DNA of 56,348 nucleotides from Candidatus Eiseniibacteriota bacterium. GTDB lineage: Bacteria; Eisenbacteria; RBG-16-71-46. Under the pieces are notes generated by a model, which was not told the DNA's origin, ran no database searches, and saw nothing but the letters and a program-made list of their open reading frames with translations. Location: assembly GCA_005893225.1 (NCBI GenBank), contig VBOT01000071.1, forward strand, positions 1 through 56,348, given 5' to 3'. Position numbers and translations under genes: made by a program. Shown in pieces: positions 1 through 8,965 of the stretch (position 1 is its first letter; every line of letters starts with the position of its first letter).

Positions 1-1872
1 TTCCGTAGCAATCCGTTCGCGCTCCCGATCGCGGCGCTGGCGCTCTCCCTGGCCGCCGCCGCGCGCGCCGAGATCACGCCGGAGGCCAAGAAAGTCGTGG
101 ACCGGTACGTCGAGGCCACGGGCGGGGGCGCCGCGCGCCTCGCGGTCCACTCGCTGAGGGCCAAGGCCAGCGTCTCGGCTCTCGGTCTCACCGGAGTGAC
201 CTGGGCGTGGTCGCGGATGCCCGACCTCCACGCCACCGAGACATCGCTGGGCCCCTTCAAGCTTCGCGAGGGCTTCGACGGCAGCAAGGCGTGGCGCACC
301 GACCCGAGCACCGGCAAGGTCGTGATGCTGGATGGCAAGGACCTGGAAGACGCGAAGAGCGGCGCTTACTTCGAGAACGAGGCCTGGATCGAGCCCGACC
401 AGGCCGGGGGCAAGGTGGCGGGCACGGAGAAGGATTCGACCGGCACCTATACGGTGCTCGAGGTCACGCCGCCCGCGGGCCGGCCGCGACGGCTCGGGTT
501 CGAGCCGAAGACCGGTCTCCTCGGCCGCGTGGTCGCGAAGCGCGACCAGCAGACCATGGTGATCTCGCTCTCGGACTACCGGCGCGTGGGGGGCGCCCTC
601 TTCCCCTACCGGAGCCTCGCCCACGTCACCGACATGCCGGCGAACGATCTGCTCGTCACCGTGGACTCGATGTGGGTGAACGAGGAGATCCCCGACTCGC
701 GCTTCTCCCCGCCGGGCGAAGAGGTGGCCGCCCCGCGCTACCTCCAGACGCCCGGGGTGGCGAAGCTGCCGTTCGAGTACCGCGGGCGCCACGTGTGGCT
801 CAAGGTCTCCGTCAATGGCGGCGAGCCGGCCGACTTCATCTACGACACCGGCGCCAGCATCACCATCCTCGACAGCGCCTACGCGGCGCGGCTCGGACTC
901 GCGACCCAGGGACAGCTCCAGAGCCAGGGGGCGGGCGCCACTGGCACGGCGGCCTTCTCGAAGCTCGAGGTCATGCGGGTGCTGGGGGCCGGAGGGGACG
1001 GCGTGGAGGTGAAGGACCAGAAGGTCGGCGTGCTCTCCCTGAACGGCATCCTCGCTCCATTCTTCTGGCGCGACGTCGCGGGGGTGGTGGGCTACGACTT
1101 CATCTCGCGCTTCGTGAACCAGATCGACTACGACGCTCGCGTGGTCACCCTGTACGATCCCGGGACGTTTCGGTACACCGGCTCCGCGACCGGCATCCCG
1201 TTCACGCTCGCCGGCACCGTCCCGGCGGTGCACATGAAGCTCGACGGCGAGTACGAGGGCGATTTCCGCCTCGACGTGGGAAGCAGCTCGACCGTCGACC
1301 TTCATTCCCCGTTCGTGAAGCGATACGACCTCGCCTCGAAGGTGGGGCGAACCATCGAGGGGATGAGCGCCGGCTTCGGCGGCATGTTCCACAGCCGGGC
1401 CGCGCGCATGAAGAAGATCCAGATCGGGCCGTACTCGTGGGAGCGTCCGATCGTCGTGCTGTCGGGAGCGGAGAGCGGGGCGCTGGCGAGCGAGGACTAC
1501 GCCGGCAACGTGGGCAACCAGATCTTCGAGCGCTTCCGGTGCACGCTGGACTACGAGCGGCGCCTGGTCTACCTCGAGCCCGGCCGCCGCTACGACCAGC
1601 CCGACCGCTTCTCGAAGGCCGGCTTGCTGCTCGGCCGCTACGGCGACACGGTGAGATCGATGGAGGTGTTGCCCGAATCCCCGGCCGCGAAGGCCGGGAT
1701 GCGCACCGGCGACGTGGTCGTGACGGTCAACGACAAGCCGATCCTCGGCTATTCACCGGACGATATCGAGGCCATGTTCGAGAACGGGAAGGCCGGTGAG
1801 ACGATCGCCTTCGAGATCGCTCGCGAAGGCAAGAAGAAGAAGGTGAAGCTCAGGCTGGAGGATCTCTTGTAG
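1..1872 (+). CDS. Secreted aspartyl-protease-like protein with C-terminal PDZ domain (5' partial)
   Basis: The frame is open from the first base, so the start lies upstream of the window; 623 residues are visible. The first 23 or so residues are a hydrophobic Ala/Leu stretch ending ARA, typical of a Sec signal peptide, so the protein is exported. A middle region resembles lipoprotein-sorting-like beta sheets. A retropepsin-like aspartyl protease repeat follows, with the catalytic motif DTGAS (Asp near residue 282 of the visible part). A second repeat near residue 425 reads DVGSS, with the Thr of the DTG triad replaced. Residues about 540-615 form a PDZ domain (SPAAKAGMRTGDVVVTVND). The two lobes could form one bilobed active site, or only the first may be active. 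A periplasmic protease or peptide-binding role is inferred. Confidence 0.8.
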   Translation, partial: FRSNPFALPIAALALSLAAAARAEITPEAKKVVDRYVEATGGGAARLAVHSLRAKASVSALGLTGVTWAWSRMPDLHATETSLGPFKLREGFDGSKAWRTDPSTGKVVMLDGKDLEDAKSGAYFENEAWIEPDQAGGKVAGTEKDSTGTYTVLEVTPPAGRPRRLGFEPKTGLLGRVVAKRDQQTMVISLSDYRRVGGALFPYRSLAHVTDMPANDLLVTVDSMWVNEEIPDSRFSPPGEEVAAPRYLQTPGVAKLPFEYRGRHVWLKVSVNGGEPADFIYDTGASITILDSAYAARLGLATQGQLQSQGAGATGTAAFSKLEVMRVLGAGGDGVEVKDQKVGVLSLNGILAPFFWRDVAGVVGYDFISRFVNQIDYDARVVTLYDPGTFRYTGSATGIPFTLAGTVPAVHMKLDGEYEGDFRLDVGSSSTVDLHSPFVKRYDLASKVGRTIEGMSAGFGGMFHSRAARMKKIQIGPYSWERPIVVLSGAESGALASEDYAGNVGNQIFERFRCTLDYERRLVYLEPGRRYDQPDRFSKAGLLLGRYGDTVRSMEVLPESPAAKAGMRTGDVVVTVNDKPILGYSPDDIEAMFENGKAGETIAFEIAREGKKKKVKLRLEDLL

Positions 1873-1991
1873 GGACTTGCCGGCGCGTGGTCACGCCCCT
1901 CCGTCACGCGCGATTGCCGCCCCCGTATCCATGTCCTAGACTGCCGCCCGATTTTCGTCGGTGGCCGCAGGGATCAACCCGGGAGGATCAC

Positions 1992-2357
1992 ATGAAGACG
2001 CTGTCCGTTTCGTCGCTGCTCTTGGCTGGATGCATTGCGGCTCTGCTCGTGAGCCCGGCCATGGCAGCCCCCGCCAAGAAGGCCGCGATGTCGAGATTCC
2101 TCATCGAGGTGCCTCACACGCAGGAAGAGTGCATGAAGGCCATGGACGAGGTCTCGGCGATGGGACCGAAGGCGCTCGCCCAGTGGGACTTCGGCTGCGA
2201 GGCGGGCGAGCACGTCGCCTGGGCCATCGTCACCGCCCCCGACGAGAAGGCCGCCCTCGAGAAGGTTCCCGAGGCCGAGAGGGCGAATGCCAAGGTCCAC
2301 AAGTTGACCAAGCTCACCGCCGCGCAGGTCAAGGAGATGCACGAGAAGATGAAGTAG
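1992..2357 (+). CDS. Small exported protein, DUF4242-like fold possible
   Basis: This 121-residue protein starts at ATG 1992, preceded by GGGAGG at 1981-1986. A signal peptide covers about residues 1-26 (Lys, hydrophobic core, AMAAPA). The mature part contains FLIEVPHTQEEC and a short Cys/His region (DFGCEAGEH), then a Lys-rich end. The order of an EVPHT strand followed by a Cys and a later beta strand resembles small DUF4242/ferredoxin-like proteins, but this is a weak family match. It follows the aspartyl protease gene by 119 bases and is followed by a strong hairpin, so it may be its own unit. Confidence 0.7.
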   Translation: MKTLSVSSLLLAGCIAALLVSPAMAAPAKKAAMSRFLIEVPHTQEECMKAMDEVSAMGPKALAQWDFGCEAGEHVAWAIVTAPDEKAALEKVPEAERANAKVHKLTKLTAAQVKEMHEKMK

Positions 2358-2378
2358 GTCGAGCCCCCGGCGACGACC

Positions 2379-2417
2379 GAGGGCGGCCCATGCGCTCCGC
2401 GCGCAGGGGCCGCCCTC
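2379..2417 (+). terminator. GC-rich hairpin after the small exported protein gene
   Basis: A perfect 10-bp stem pairs GAGGGCGGCC (2379-2388) with GGCCGCCCTC (2408-2417). The 19-base loop can pair further (TGCGC with GCGCA). It starts 22 bases after the stop codon. There is no T-run, so it is either a Rho-assisted terminator or an mRNA 3'-end stabiliser. Confidence 0.5.
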
Positions 2418-2434
2418 TCGCTTGGGTCGCCGCG

Positions 2435-2516
2435 GCCGGGCCGCCGTAGGCGTGGCCGAGCCCGCATCGCCGCCTGCCGGGCCGCCGTGGGCGTGGCCGG
2501 GCCCGCATCGCCGCCT
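2435..2516. repeat. Two tandem copies of a 41-bp unit
   Basis: Positions 2435-2475 and 2476-2516 are near-identical consecutive 41-base units that both begin GCCGGGCCGCCGT and end GCATCGCCGCCT. They differ at about two positions. The unit length is not a multiple of three, and it lies between genes. Confidence 0.85.
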
Positions 2517-2625
2517 CTCCCATCTGGATTCCACCAAGACGCGGACTCATAATTCGAGCACGCGGACGTGACGTCCCCGGGCTCGCTGGTACGCCGGCCG
2601 GCCGGCGAATGGTGGAGGATGCTCG

Positions 2626-4074
2626 ATGCGCACCTGCCTCATCCTGGTCGGCCTGGCACTCGGGACGCCGCTCAGCGGCGCCCGGGCGGCGGCGCCGGAG
2701 GCTCGGTTCGGCGGTTTCGGAGAGTATCGCGTCGACGCGAGCGTTCCGTGCCTCACGGACGAGCAGCGCGCCGAGATCCAGGCCCGGATCTCGGCCGGCA
2801 TCCGTACGCTGAGGGCCGAGAACCTGCTGCCTCCTCCCGCCGCCCAGGCGGTGAGCTTCGACTGGCCGGTCCGCCTCAAGGCTGGCCTCGGAGATCCCGG
2901 CTTCCATGGCATCTCCAACTTCGTCGACCACGACCCCGGCTACCCCAATGCGGTTCAGGACTACATGTGCGGCACGCGCACGTACGACCTCTCGAACGGC
3001 TACAACCATCAGGGTACCGACGTCTTCAGCTGGCCGTTCGGCTGGTACAAGATGGATCACGATCAGGTCGAGGTCGTCGCGGCCGCGCCGGGAACGATCG
3101 TGTCCAAGTCCGACGGCAACTACGACCGCGACTGCTCGTTCACCGGAAGCGACTGGAACGCGGTCTACGTGGTGCACGCCGACGGCTCGGAGGCCTGGTA
3201 CGGCCACCTGAAGAGCGGCTCGCTGACCCCCAAGGCGGCGGGCCAGACGGTCTCTCGCGGCGAGTACCTCGGCATCGTCGGCAGCTCCGGGAACTCGACC
3301 GGGCCGCATCTCCATTTCGAGGTGTACGACGCGGCGAATCATCTCATCGACCCCTATGCGGGCCCATGCAACTCCAGCACCCCCACCACGTGGTGGACCA
3401 GCGAGCGCCCCTACTACGACTCCGCGATCAACGCGATCATGACCCACGACGCGCCGCCGGTGTTCCCGGCCTGCCCCGGCGAGGAGACCCTCAACCAGCG
3501 GACGGCGTTCACGCCGGGGGAAACGGCGTACTTCGCGGTCTACTACCGCGATCAGCTCTCGGGACAGGTCAGCAACTACGCGGTCTACGACGCGGCCAAC
3601 GCGCTGGTCACGCGCTGGAGCCACAGCAGCCCCTCGCCGTTCTACGCCGCGTCCTACTGGTACTGGTCCCTCACCCTCCCCACCAACCGGTCGAACGGAT
3701 GGTGGCGATTCCAGGTCACCTATCTCGGAACCACGTACCAGCGCCCCTTCTACGTGGGCGACCCGACCGCGGTGGCCGGTCTGCCGGCGGCGGCCGGTAT
3801 CCGCTTCATCGGCGGCACCCCGAACCCGGTGGCCTCGGGGGCGAGCTTCGAGTTCGAGCTCCTTGCTCGGGAGCGCGTGCGTCTCGTCCTGCTCGATGGT
3901 GAGGGCCGGCGCGTGACGACCCTCTCGAACGGCTGGTTCGGGTCCGGCGCCCATCACGTGTCGTGGGACGGACGGGATGCCGGGGGGCGAGCGGTCGCTC
4001 CGGGGCTCTACTTCGCCCGTCTCGAGGCCGATCGAAGGGCCGCCATCACGCGCAAGGTGGTCGTCGCGAGATAG
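2626..4074 (+). CDS. Secreted M23 (LytM-type) metallopeptidase with FlgD-like C-terminal tail
   Basis: This is a 482-residue protein starting at ATG 2626. Residues about 1-22 are a signal peptide. The M23 zinc peptidase domain carries the ligand pair H128 and D132 (HQGTD) and the HLH motif with H228 and H230 (GPHLHFEVYD), so the key zinc and catalytic residues are present. The family cuts peptide cross-links in murein or other peptides. A beta-rich linker follows. The last 90 or so residues form a FlgD-like Ig domain (HHVSWDGRDAGGRAVAPGLY), a type of C-terminal tail seen on many secreted proteins of FCB-like and Eisenbacteria-like phyla. It converges with the helicase gene, 32 bases away. Confidence 0.9.
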   Translation: MRTCLILVGLALGTPLSGARAAAPEARFGGFGEYRVDASVPCLTDEQRAEIQARISAGIRTLRAENLLPPPAAQAVSFDWPVRLKAGLGDPGFHGISNFVDHDPGYPNAVQDYMCGTRTYDLSNGYNHQGTDVFSWPFGWYKMDHDQVEVVAAAPGTIVSKSDGNYDRDCSFTGSDWNAVYVVHADGSEAWYGHLKSGSLTPKAAGQTVSRGEYLGIVGSSGNSTGPHLHFEVYDAANHLIDPYAGPCNSSTPTTWWTSERPYYDSAINAIMTHDAPPVFPACPGEETLNQRTAFTPGETAYFAVYYRDQLSGQVSNYAVYDAANALVTRWSHSSPSPFYAASYWYWSLTLPTNRSNGWWRFQVTYLGTTYQRPFYVGDPTAVAGLPAAAGIRFIGGTPNPVASGASFEFELLARERVRLVLLDGEGRRVTTLSNGWFGSGAHHVSWDGRDAGGRAVAPGLYFARLEADRRAAITRKVVVAR

Positions 4075-4106
4075 CGCGACGGCGGCCTGGTGCCAGCCCC
4101 CCGGAT

Positions 4107-7100
4107 CTACGATTCGGCGAGCAGCACGTCGAGATCGCGGCGCTCGAGCGCGCGGGCGAAGCCGTCCTCGCCGATGATGTCGCGGGCCAGGGTGGCCTTC
4201 TTCTGCTGGAGCTCCCAGATCTTTTCCTCGATCGTGCCCTCGGTGAGCATGCGGTAGGCGATGACGGTGCGATCCTGGCCGATGCGATGAGTGCGGTCGA
4301 TCGCCTGGGCCTCGACGGCCGGATTCCACCACGGGTCGAACAGCACCACGTAATTCGCGCTGGTGAGGTTGAGGCCGGTGCCGCCCGCCTTGAGCGAGAT
4401 CAGGAACACGCACGCCCGGGCGTCGCTCTCGAACCGGCGGACCACCTGGTCGCGCTTCACGGTCTGCCCGGTCAACATGTGGTGCGCGATGCCTCGCGTC
4501 TCGAGAACCTCTGCCAGGAGGTCGAGGCACCGCACGAACTGCGAGAACAGGAGCACCTTGTGGCCCTCCGCGAGCAGGGGCTCCAGCAGCTCCTCGAGGG
4601 CGTCGAACTTGCCGGAGCCGAGGGTCGCCTTCCCGCCGGCGAGAGCGGGATGGCAGCAGATCTGCCTCAGCCTCGTGAGCGCCGCGAGGATCTCGATCTT
4701 GTTCCGGCGCAAGCCGCCTTCCGAGTCGGCCAGACGCTCCACCAGGGCCCGGCTGCGCGCCAGCTCGGCCAGGTAGAGCTTGCGCTGGCCCGCGGTCATG
4801 GAGCAGTCGCGCCGCTCCTCGATCCGCTCCGGAAGGTCGGATGCCACCTCGCGCTTCATGCGCCGCAGCAGCACGGGCCGCAGCCTGGCGCCGAGCAGAG
4901 CGCGCGCGTGCGGAGGAGCATCGAGTCGATCGAACCGAGCGCTGAAGCGAGCGCGGCTGCCGAGGTAGCCGGGGTTGACGAACGCCATGATGCTCCAGAG
5001 GTCGAGCGCGCGGTTCTCGAGCGGCGTGCCCGTGAGCGCCAGCCGGTGGCGCGCGTTGAGCTCGAGCGCGGCGCGCGAGACCGCCGCGTCCGGGTTCTTG
5101 ATGTTCTGCGCCTCGTCGAGGATCGCGGCGCGAAGCTCCACCGATTTCCAGGCCTCGAGATCGCGCCGGAGCAGCGCGTAGTTGGTCACGATCAGGTCGT
5201 GGCTCGGGATTTCGCGCCGCAACGTGTGGCGCGTGGACCCGCGCGCCAGGAGCAGCACGCGCATGCGAGGCGTGAAGCGCACCGCCTCGCGCTCCCAGTT
5301 GTGCATGACCGAGGTCGGGCACACGACCAGGCTCGGGCCGCCCTTCGGGTCGCGCTCGCGCAGATGCTCGAGCCAGGCGAGCGCCTGGACCGTCTTGCCG
5401 AGCCCCATGTCGTCGGCGAGAACGGCACCGAGCCCGAGCCCGGACGTGTAGGCGAGGAAGTCGAGGCCGCGACTCTGGTAGGGCCGGAGGTCCGCCCGGA
5501 GCCCCCGGGGGGGCTTGATCACGGGAAGCCCGGCGAAGCGCTCGATGCGCTGGCGCAGCTTCTCGAGCGCGTCCCGGGCTTCCCCGTCCACACCCATGCG
5601 TTCCAGCGCCTCGAGGCTTTGTGGGCCCGCCTGCGCGAGCTGCCACATCGTCAGGCGCTGCGGTCCTTCTCCCGGCTCGATGCCCAGGTCGGCGAGGACC
5701 GAGGCGGCCGAATCCCGGAGGGTCGCGACGTCGCGGCCCACCCAGCCCGAGGACAGCTTCACGAAGCGAGCCGTGCTCGAGCGAAGCTGGGAGAGCTCCG
5801 CGTCCGTGAGCCTCAGCCCCTCGGCCTCCCACTCGGCCGAGACCTGGAGCCAATCCACCCCGCTCGCCTCGATCCTGATGCGCGGGGCCACGTGATCCGC
5901 GCCGCCGAGCATCCGCCGCACGCGCTCGGTGCCCAACCACTGGACACCGGCCGGCCGCCGGTCCCAGGCCGTTCCGAACGCTTCCGTGCTCTTCGGGCCG
6001 AGACGCAACCACCAGCCCACGTCGCGCTCGGCGGGGGGCGGCGTGCGGGCGCCCCGGCCAGCGATCGTGCCGGGGCGCGCCCCGGTCGTCGGGAGCCACT
6101 CGACCAAAGGATCGACCCGGCGAGGATCCGGAAGCTCGAGCCACCAGTCGGTGTCGCCGGGCTCGCCGGGGCCGCCGCGCGCCGACTCGCCGTCGCCGTT
6201 CGCCTCTTCGCCGGACCGCGCATCGACGCTTCCCGTCGACCCGGCGATGGCAGCCAGATCCTCCGCGGGTTCTACCCCACCTGGGGCTTCCGCAACCCGC
6301 ACCCAGCCTCCGGCCGGCGAGTACTCGCTCAGGGTCGAGCCGGTCGTCGAGGGGGCGCCAGGGCGCCAGCCCGGTCCGCAGTCGTGTGCGAAGAGCCGTA
6401 ACTGAAGCCAGTCGTCGAAGAGGTCCAGCACCACGACGGGCGTGACGTCGAGCAAGCGGGTGTGCGGCGCCAGCGCCTCTCGCACGTTCGGGAAGCTGGA
6501 TGCCAGCAAGGCAAGCATGCGGGTGCGCCTCTCCGGAGCGATCGGGAGGCTCCCCACGTGCAGGAACCGGTCGAGCAGTTCAGGGGGCGGCTGGTCGATC
6601 ACCTCCGAGAAGGCACCCGCCTCCAGCAGCAGGCTCGGATTCCGGCGGTATCCGTCGTCGCGCCCGCGGAAGAAGATTCCGTCGCCGAACGGGCACTGCC
6701 GGCCGTCGGGCCAGTAGAAACTCAGATCGACGTGGACGCTCGAGTCTCGCTCGACGCACGCCGGGAGGAGCCGCGCCGGGTCCCGGCGGAACCGCACCGG
6801 ATCGCCCGGGGCGATTCCGGCCCGCCTCGCGGGATCGGAGGGAAGCTCCTCGTCCCAGCTCGCCAGCGCGGGATCGTCGAGCTCGTGGAGCAATCGCTTG
6901 AGCGCGAACGTCGGCACGGGGATCGATCTCGCCGAGTAGCCGGAGAGGAGACCCCCGAGATCGCCGTGGCTCAGCACCTCCAGGATCCGGGCCTCGCCGG
7001 GCGGGAACATCTCCGGGTTGCGGCGCAGCTCGCCGAGGAGTTGCTGGAGCTGGGCTCCCGTTCGCGGCTCGTCACGGAGCCTGGCCGAGGTCTGGCGCGC

Positions 7101-7976
7101 CTCGAGCGTGATCGCCCACGAGCCGTCCTGCGCGGGCTCGAACCCGAACACGAGGCGCAGCCTCCGCTCGGGGGTCGCGCGCCGTTGCCGTCGCAGGGCC
7201 CACTCCGTGAGGTCGTCGTCCATCGCGCCGAAGTGCCGGGCGCGATAGCGCTCCACGAGATCGGGGCGCTCGCGGTGGTCAGCCAGTGCCGCGGGGACCC
7301 AGCCTCCCGTTCTTCGTCCGATCTCGCGCGCCAGGAACCAGCACATGAGGTCGAAGTCGGCTTCGTCGAGAATCTCCGGAAACGGCGGCGCGAACGTACG
7401 AATCACCGCGCCCGATCCTTCCCGCAGCATCTGCTCGAGGACTCTCTGCCGCTCCCAGAAGTCGCCCGCCCGGCGGAGCTCCTCGAGCGCCTGCTTGCCG
7501 GGGCTCGGCGACGCCGGGCGCGGGGGGGCGTTCCGGGCGGCGTCCGCCCCCCTGGGAGCCGGCCGCTCCGGTCCCGCGCGCGGCCGTCTCACCGCCGCCG
7601 GGAGGAGTCGGACCAGACGCTTGTCGAAGAACGCCAGATCGCGCTTCGCCTGGTCGACCACGCAGCACGCGACCGCATAGGTGTGCTCGCAGTCCGGGGA
7701 AGCACGACAGGTGCAGCCGGGCCACCACAGACCCTGCTCCTCCTCCCACTCCCAGGTGACCTCGCAGTCCGTGGTGGCCCGGACGACCGCTTCGATGAAT
7801 CCTTCCCGGACCTCGAGGGGACCGACGCGGCCGACGGCCGCATAGACCTTGCCGTGCTCTCGAGCTCGAGCCGGGAATGCCGCCATGGCGTCGACCAGCA
7901 CCCTGAGGAGCCGCGGCGGCATCGAGGTGATCGGGGATTGGGGTGTGGAGGGGGACACGCCCGCAATCTGCCTCAT
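4107..7976 (-). CDS. SNF2-family ATPase/helicase with N-terminal SWIM zinc finger
   Basis: This 1289-residue protein has a SWIM zinc finger near residues 85-105 (CTCRASPDCEH, a CxC..CxH pattern). A long central region follows, then the Swi2/Snf2 motor in the C-terminal third. The Walker A box is DDMGLGKT (about residue 860), motif II is DEAQNIKN (about 955), motif III ALTGTPLENRALDLW, and the last helicase motif is THRIGQDRTVIAYRML. Bacterial relatives (HepA/RapA-like and SWIM-SNF2 proteins) are dsDNA translocases, sometimes linked to transcription recycling, repair or defence; which applies here cannot be told. ATG 7976 has no clear ribosome site, and ATG 7922 is an alternative. It is the last gene of the minus-strand run that begins at 12459. 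Confidence 0.93.
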   Translation of the reverse strand: MRQIAGVSPSTPQSPITSMPPRLLRVLVDAMAAFPARAREHGKVYAAVGRVGPLEVREGFIEAVVRATTDCEVTWEWEEEQGLWWPGCTCRASPDCEHTYAVACCVVDQAKRDLAFFDKRLVRLLPAAVRRPRAGPERPAPRGADAARNAPPRPASPSPGKQALEELRRAGDFWERQRVLEQMLREGSGAVIRTFAPPFPEILDEADFDLMCWFLAREIGRRTGGWVPAALADHRERPDLVERYRARHFGAMDDDLTEWALRRQRRATPERRLRLVFGFEPAQDGSWAITLEARQTSARLRDEPRTGAQLQQLLGELRRNPEMFPPGEARILEVLSHGDLGGLLSGYSARSIPVPTFALKRLLHELDDPALASWDEELPSDPARRAGIAPGDPVRFRRDPARLLPACVERDSSVHVDLSFYWPDGRQCPFGDGIFFRGRDDGYRRNPSLLLEAGAFSEVIDQPPPELLDRFLHVGSLPIAPERRTRMLALLASSFPNVREALAPHTRLLDVTPVVVLDLFDDWLQLRLFAHDCGPGWRPGAPSTTGSTLSEYSPAGGWVRVAEAPGGVEPAEDLAAIAGSTGSVDARSGEEANGDGESARGGPGEPGDTDWWLELPDPRRVDPLVEWLPTTGARPGTIAGRGARTPPPAERDVGWWLRLGPKSTEAFGTAWDRRPAGVQWLGTERVRRMLGGADHVAPRIRIEASGVDWLQVSAEWEAEGLRLTDAELSQLRSSTARFVKLSSGWVGRDVATLRDSAASVLADLGIEPGEGPQRLTMWQLAQAGPQSLEALERMGVDGEARDALEKLRQRIERFAGLPVIKPPRGLRADLRPYQSRGLDFLAYTSGLGLGAVLADDMGLGKTVQALAWLEHLRERDPKGGPSLVVCPTSVMHNWEREAVRFTPRMRVLLLARGSTRHTLRREIPSHDLIVTNYALLRRDLEAWKSVELRAAILDEAQNIKNPDAAVSRAALELNARHRLALTGTPLENRALDLWSIMAFVNPGYLGSRARFSARFDRLDAPPHARALLGARLRPVLLRRMKREVASDLPERIEERRDCSMTAGQRKLYLAELARSRALVERLADSEGGLRRNKIEILAALTRLRQICCHPALAGGKATLGSGKFDALEELLEPLLAEGHKVLLFSQFVRCLDLLAEVLETRGIAHHMLTGQTVKRDQVVRRFESDARACVFLISLKAGGTGLNLTSANYVVLFDPWWNPAVEAQAIDRTHRIGQDRTVIAYRMLTEGTIEEKIWELQQKKATLARDIIGEDGFARALERRDLDVLLAES

Positions 7977-8057
7977 CTCGAGAAGGTCGGCAATGGGGGA
8001 GCGCGCCGACGGTCTCGCGTTCCGCCCGCTCGAAGGCGTGGGACACTCGTGTTCCCC

Positions 8058-8936
8058 TCAAGGAACCGCTTCGACCCCGACCACGTTGGGGATGGGCCAA
8101 GCGTGCGTCTCCCCGTCGTCCTCGCGGAAACCGGTCTCGTAGCTGCCGCAGAGGTCGAGATTCCAGCCGCCCGCGTGGATGGAGAGGCTCGCCTCGGGTC
8201 CCCCCTCGACGTGCATCGCACGCGTGACGCGGAGCGGCAGCGAGAGCAGCAGGCGGTTGAACTCGAACATGGTGAAGGGGCTGCGGCAGAACAGGAACAG
8301 GATCTCGCCCTGCGCGTCCATTCCGATCGCCGCCTCGCTCCAGCGTCGCGTCTGCCTCGACCACACGCTCCTGCCGGGGGCCTCGATGAGCCGGAGATTC
8401 TGCACCGCCACCTCGTACTCCTCGGTCTGCCGCCTCGCTCCTGGCTGGTCGAGATCGATTAGGCGCGCGGGGGGAATCCCGGAGCGTCTCGCGCCGAACA
8501 CGAGCGCGGAGCGGTAGGCGTTCCAGCGTGAGTTGTCGAGATGTTTGCCCTGCCGCGCGTAGCCGACATTGGAGAGCGGGGCGCCCTGGAACATGCCCAG
8601 GTTGATCGCCACCGCGAGGTTCGATCCGGCGCACCATTCCGCGGCCGTCCGCCGCCGCCCGTCGACTTCGGACGCCATCGCGGCGCGTAGGCGGGCCTTC
8701 CGGGGATCGATCCGGACCACGTGGAGATGGGGATCGCCCAAGGGGACCGCTCGTGGGATCGGGATCGCGGCGTAGGTCACGCCGGCGATGACCGGGCGCC
8801 ACTCGATCGGCGACGCGCGGGGAGCATCGGAATCCGCTCGATGGGCCCCGCTCGCGGCTGCAACCGGCCCGGCGGCGGCGAAGCCACCGGACCCGGTGCC
8901 CGCAAGGATGGCCGCGGCGACGAGCGGTCCGATCAT
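8058..8936 (-). CDS. Phosphodiester glycosidase family (NAGPA/DUF2233-like) secreted protein
   Basis: This 292-residue protein starts at ATG 8936 with an Ala/Gly-rich signal-like N terminus. The motifs AINLGMF near the middle, ALVFGAR, IGMDAQGEILFLF and HVEGGPEASLSI match the phosphodiester glycosidase/DUF2233 fold, whose human member uncovers mannose-6-phosphate tags; bacterial members are often envelope or exopolysaccharide proteins. The exact substrate cannot be inferred. It lies 29 bases after the amidase gene in the same direction and is probably cotranscribed with it. Confidence 0.8.
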   Translation of the reverse strand: MIGPLVAAAILAGTGSGGFAAAGPVAAASGAHRADSDAPRASPIEWRPVIAGVTYAAIPIPRAVPLGDPHLHVVRIDPRKARLRAAMASEVDGRRRTAAEWCAGSNLAVAINLGMFQGAPLSNVGYARQGKHLDNSRWNAYRSALVFGARRSGIPPARLIDLDQPGARRQTEEYEVAVQNLRLIEAPGRSVWSRQTRRWSEAAIGMDAQGEILFLFCRSPFTMFEFNRLLLSLPLRVTRAMHVEGGPEASLSIHAGGWNLDLCGSYETGFREDDGETHAWPIPNVVGVEAVP

Positions 8937-8965
8937 GACGGGCCGCGCGCGCCGACTCGTGAACA

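Noticed and set aside
2329-6144. Very long minus-strand open frame over the M23 peptidase and helicase genes
   Set aside because: It is Arg/Pro/Ala-rich, without motifs, and runs through the real M23 and helicase genes in other frames; this is expected in high-GC DNA.
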